Assembly: GCA_965277875.1 (NCBI GenBank)
Contig: CBDIDV010000002.1
Coordinates: 4,588,001-4,652,000, forward strand
Source of the DNA: CAWFQB01 sp965277875
GTDB taxonomy: Bacteria > Armatimonadota > Chthonomonadetes > Chthonomonadales > Chthonomonadaceae
DNA length: 64,000 nucleotides
Direction of reading: 5' to 3'
The number at the start of each line of letters is the position of its first letter. The stretch's first letter is position 1. Below are positions 60,530 to 64,000 of this stretch, in pieces. Below the pieces are notes generated by a model. It ran no database searches. It was given only the letters and a program-made list of their open reading frames with translations, and was not told where the DNA came from. Made by a program: the position numbers and the translations under genes.

Positions 60530-63500
60530 ATGAAACGTAAAGCTTTCAGTTTCGGATTTGCCGGTCTGTCCGGGCTGGCCCTGTTCGGCGCGATCCTGTC
60601 GGGAACGCGCCACGCCCCGGCCCATGCCGACGCCAGCAACTATACCAATCAGCGCCATCAGATCCGCGCCTGTGTCCTCGTGTCCGGGGCCGCGCAGGAT
60701 ACCGGGGCCAACAACGGCATCGCGCCCAGTAACACGGAACCCTACGTGTTCTACGCGATGGACAAGAGCAACGACCTGAAACCCGCCGGCCTGGAGTTCG
60801 TCAACCCGCTCGCGCCCACCAGCCTTACTCTGGACACCTATAACCGATGGCGCAACCGCGTTCCCAACGGCGGCACGGATCGCGCCTTTGTGAGCGGCAC
60901 CTCGGAAAACGGCGTGTTTCAGGTCGGGCAGCCGGTCGCCAAGAACATGGCCGCGTACTGGGAAATGAATCTGGACAACCTGAGCGCGCAGACCCTGCAG
61001 CAGTACGATGTCGTTTACATCCCCCTGCACGGCGGGCGCGACCCCAGAGTGTCGGGTGGGCCGAACAGCCTGCGCGACGTTAAGTTCACGGCCACGGAGC
61101 GCGAACGCCTGCGCCGGTATGTGGACGGCGGCGGCACGATCTGGCTGGAAAACGCGGGCGAGGCAAAAGACGCTTTCGCGCAGGGCAGCAGCAACGAACC
61201 GGCTGAGTCGTTCTTCGAGTGGCTGAACACCGTAAATGGGCCTTTGGCGACCGACAACGTCAGCATCGTATCCTCGCACCATCCGCTTGTCAACTACCCG
61301 TACCAGTTCACGCAGCAGGACGCATACGGCCTGGGTTTGTACAACCCGGCCAATGCCGCTTTCGCAGGCTACAAGGCGCAGGGCGCGTCGCGTCCCCTGA
61401 ACCTCGCCGCTCTGCCCATTATCAACAAGGGCGCAGTGACGACGGTATGGGCCAGCGATTACGGCGCGGGGCATGTGATGGTCACATCGGCCACGGTCGG
61501 CGGCGACATCAACAACTACCTTTTAAGCGGTAACGTTAATGGCAGCGCGGGTTCGAGCGTCATGGGCGTCAATGACGGCGCGGTCAGCGGCGACAACCTG
61601 GGCAACATTCCCGCCGCCGATATGAAGCTGGCCTACAACATGGTCAGTTGGATCAGCAGCGTGCCGACGCCGGGCAGCAATCAGCGACGCACAGGCAGCA
61701 CGACCGACAACATCGGCAGCATCCTGGGCCTCAAATGGTCGCCTATCCCTATAACAGACATGAACCCCATCGAAAAAGCCACGGTCGCAACGGGCAATCC
61801 CGGATCGGGCGCGACGATGTACAAGGGCATGGCGTTCTGGGTGGATGGCAACAACTGGATGCACGCCTACAATGTGAATCCGGGCCTGAGTCTGAACAGC
61901 AACAGCAATGTACCGGACGGCGGCATCCCGGATTTCAGTTACGGCGCGTCGTATGACCAGATATGGACCGACAGCGGCAGCGTCCTGGGCAGTCCATCGA
62001 ACACGCGGGCCTCCACGCCCACCATCATCTCACAGTACGACGGCACAGCCGGTGGAACCGGAACCACGTATGAGGTGGCAATCGTCGCTACTACGGACGG
62101 AACGACCAATTTTTATCAGGCGTTTCCGCGCCTCAATGGCGTACTCACCAGCGGTTACATGCAGGCGTTCAATCCGTTGGTGAGCGGCGGCAGCTTGAAG
62201 CCGGCCCTCGACCCAAGCGGCAGCGGCGGCGGCACGCCCATACCCAGCGCGGGCCTGCCTTACGGACAGTCCTCGCCCAAACCGGTTCCCGCGCCCGCAT
62301 ACTCCGACGGCATCCTGTTTACGCTCGTGTTTAGCAAGCCGCTCGGCAATGCGGGGGAACTCGGCTGGCGCATCGCTCCCATTGACCTGCTGAAAAGCCT
62401 GCAAAACGGGACGGATGCGGTCAGCGTTTTCGACAACAGCATCAAGACGAAGACGGACGTGCATACCCTAGCCCCCAGCGCCGATTTCGGCGGAATGGGC
62501 CTGCCCGGTTATTACGCGCCCAGCGGCAGCCTGACCGTGGGCGAGGTGCAAAGCACCGAGTCCGACGCCGTGGATCGCATGATCTATGTGTCCAGCGGGG
62601 CCGACGCGGCCCCGAACCCGCCCCTGGTGGGCGTAGTGCATGGCGTGTGGTTCAGCACCCGCAACGAGCAGTTGAATCCTGACCCCGCCGATGTAACCGG
62701 TTATACCTTCATGCCCAGCGGACACCGCGCCCGTGTGCCGTGGTATACCACTGTGGGCAAAACATCGTCCATTAATCTGCTGCCCGTGCTTCATGTGGTC
62801 GCGCATCAGAGCGCGACCGACAACACCATCATCGCGCAGAACGAATACTACTATCCGACCGACTTTGACATCAGCTACGATACGGAAAAAGTCCCGATGG
62901 GACAGCCCGTTCCTAACAATCACAACGTGCGCGTGATCTTCCATAACAACATACCGCTTATCCACGCCTATGATGATGTGCGCGCGGACTATACCGTGGA
63001 CTGGCCCGGCGACATCGTCGGCAACGCCGCGAACGCCAACACGCCCGTTATGGAAGACATGAACGTGATCGCCCGATCACGCGATTTTCCGCTGATGACG
63101 CCCAACCCCGCGCAGATGCTGTCCGAGACAACGGGCGGCGTGACCCTGTCCTCTCTGGACAATCTGCTGTACGCCGTGACCAACATGCACGACCAGAGCG
63201 GCGGCACGGGCGGCTCGACCCCGCCCATTGAAGACCGCGTCGTCAGCGGGCGCGACCAGTATTCCAGCCTGTCCCCGACAGCCAGACCGCGCGGCAACGG
63301 CAACCCGGTCGTTAATTGGACGTTCGGCCCCGCCCCGGCCCGACAGTTCGACAGCGCGTATGGCGGCGGCAGGTTCAACAACTACCAGAGCCAGCCGCGC
63401 CTTACCTATAAGGGCGCTCCGCTCTACAACTTCAAAGCGGTCGGCCCGCCCGTCTCCTACAACGGCACGGTCTACGTGGTCGGCATGGCGTTCAGCCGTC

Positions 63501-64000
63501 CACCGGGTACAAATGCTTCAGCGCCTGCGGTCACGGTGATTCTGGCCCTGAATGAGAACATAAACGCCACGCTGGATCTGGGAGTCACGGCTGGCGCGCT
63601 GACCAGCATACAACTGGTACAGCCCAGCGTACTGGACCCTCAGAACGTGATCACGCTGGCATACGGAACCGATTTCACGGCGGAGCGCGTTCAGGACCCG
63701 GTTACCGGAACCTTCAAGACCATCGCGCACATCGATAATTTTCAGCCGGCAGGCAGCCGGGACGCGTTCAATACCGCCCTGCCTATCTGGATCAACGATC
63801 CCGGTGCCGCTGCGGGTCAGAACGCGTTTACAGGGCCGATCCTGAACCCCGCCACCGGATTTGGGCCGACCGACAACCTGATTTCGTATGTAGTAATTCC
63901 GAACGCCGCGAACGGCCCCGATCCGAGCGGTAATCTGCTGCGGCCGGGACTGGTTCCGACAAGCGGGCCGTCCATTTCAGGGAATACGCTGTACTTTGCC
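60530..64000 (+). CDS. Giant secreted protein in the pilY1 position (3' end outside window)
   Basis: More than 1157 residues; the frame is open to the right edge. The start at 60530 (MKRKAFSFGFAGLSGLALFG) is a signal peptide; an ATG seven codons earlier is possible. The N-terminal 300 residues contain YDVVYIPLHGGRDPRVS and TERERLRRYVDGGGTIWLEN, a pattern like the Rossmann-type DUF4159/glutamine-amidotransferase-like fold. The rest looks like secreted repeat-rich sequence (LVYVVNMHDQSGG-like and VVSGRDQYSSLSPTARPRGN). After pilV-pilW-pilX one expects the tip protein PilY1, so an analogous tip or adhesin role is inferred. Confidence 0.75.
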   Translation, partial: MKRKAFSFGFAGLSGLALFGAILSGTRHAPAHADASNYTNQRHQIRACVLVSGAAQDTGANNGIAPSNTEPYVFYAMDKSNDLKPAGLEFVNPLAPTSLTLDTYNRWRNRVPNGGTDRAFVSGTSENGVFQVGQPVAKNMAAYWEMNLDNLSAQTLQQYDVVYIPLHGGRDPRVSGGPNSLRDVKFTATERERLRRYVDGGGTIWLENAGEAKDAFAQGSSNEPAESFFEWLNTVNGPLATDNVSIVSSHHPLVNYPYQFTQQDAYGLGLYNPANAAFAGYKAQGASRPLNLAALPIINKGAVTTVWASDYGAGHVMVTSATVGGDINNYLLSGNVNGSAGSSVMGVNDGAVSGDNLGNIPAADMKLAYNMVSWISSVPTPGSNQRRTGSTTDNIGSILGLKWSPIPITDMNPIEKATVATGNPGSGATMYKGMAFWVDGNNWMHAYNVNPGLSLNSNSNVPDGGIPDFSYGASYDQIWTDSGSVLGSPSNTRASTPTIISQYDGTAGGTGTTYEVAIVATTDGTTNFYQAFPRLNGVLTSGYMQAFNPLVSGGSLKPALDPSGSGGGTPIPSAGLPYGQSSPKPVPAPAYSDGILFTLVFSKPLGNAGELGWRIAPIDLLKSLQNGTDAVSVFDNSIKTKTDVHTLAPSADFGGMGLPGYYAPSGSLTVGEVQSTESDAVDRMIYVSSGADAAPNPPLVGVVHGVWFSTRNEQLNPDPADVTGYTFMPSGHRARVPWYTTVGKTSSINLLPVLHVVAHQSATDNTIIAQNEYYYPTDFDISYDTEKVPMGQPVPNNHNVRVIFHNNIPLIHAYDDVRADYTVDWPGDIVGNAANANTPVMEDMNVIARSRDFPLMTPNPAQMLSETTGGVTLSSLDNLLYAVTNMHDQSGGTGGSTPPIEDRVVSGRDQYSSLSPTARPRGNGNPVVNWTFGPAPARQFDSAYGGGRFNNYQSQPRLTYKGAPLYNFKAVGPPVSYNGTVYVVGMAFSRPPGTNASAPAVTVILALNENINATLDLGVTAGALTSIQLVQPSVLDPQNVITLAYGTDFTAERVQDPVTGTFKTIAHIDNFQPAGSRDAFNTALPIWINDPGAAAGQNAFTGPILNPATGFGPTDNLISYVVIPNAANGPDPSGNLLRPGLVPTSGPSISGNTLYFA

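Noticed and set aside
1..64000. CRISPR arrays, tRNA and rRNA genes
   Set aside because: No regularly spaced direct repeats with unique spacers, and no tRNA cloverleaf or rRNA segment was noticed by eye. A tRNA scan would be needed to be certain.

Overview
The window looks like chromosomal DNA of a diderm bacterium of the Armatimonadota or a close relative. The main reason is the set of prepilin-like genes whose N-termini read GFTLIELLVVIAIIAILAAI followed by LFPVFAQARAKARQT, a form that is very common in that phylum. A complete set of LPS-transport genes (lptC, lptA-like, lptB, lptF) and a large type IV pilus locus fit the same picture. The genus cannot be told from the sequence alone. Many genes end or start inside intergenic palindromic repeats, and at least six repeat families are dispersed through the window.

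Region 1 (1-7.1 kb, minus strand): two tandem DUF1559-type prepilin genes, each behind a similar promoter and a conserved leader of about 240 nt, with a small lipoprotein gene between them. Then valS, which has a T-box riboswitch with a valine (GUC) specifier and two in-frame copies of a polypurine repeat inside its coding sequence. Two small coupled genes follow (zinc ribbon, and Lys/Ala-rich tail).

Region 2 (7.5-12.8 kb): a small membrane protein, an NDP-sugar pyrophosphorylase fused to a phosphomannomutase-like domain, a ParE/RHH-type toxin-antitoxin pair whose toxin reads through its own terminator, a macro-domain protein and a RuvC/YqgF-fold protein.

Region 3 (12.8-24.6 kb, minus strand): an envelope block with a DUF3084 coiled-coil protein, lptF, lptB, lptA-like, lptC-like, a PspA-like coiled-coil protein, rlmN, flotillin and an NfeD-like partner. 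Palindromic repeats sit in most of the gaps.

Region 4 (24.8-34.3 kb): a hypothetical membrane-anchored protein, transketolase, a VapC pair, a MITE-like element, and a secreted beta-helix/repeat adhesin gene broken by an IS5-family element that is itself broken by an IS3-family element. Both insertions can be undone on paper from their target-site duplications, which restores both reading frames.

Region 5 (34.4-39.4 kb, plus strand): MFS transporter, yqgF, mltG, yqeG-like phosphatase and aroE.

Region 6 (39.6-64 kb, plus strand): a type IV pilus operon: pilB, a degenerate pilB paralog, a small ORF, a pseudopilin, a two-gene cassette of unknown role, pilT, a truncated pilC paralog, pilC, pilD with a soluble insert, two prepilins, three very large minor-pilin-like proteins (PilV-, PilW- and PilX-like), a second MITE-like element, and the start of a giant secreted protein in the position usually held by pilY1. 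The most unusual things here are the two non-canonical assembly paralogs placed beside their parents, and the repeat families that invade coding sequence. No tRNA, rRNA or CRISPR array was seen. All coordinates and alignments were worked out by eye.
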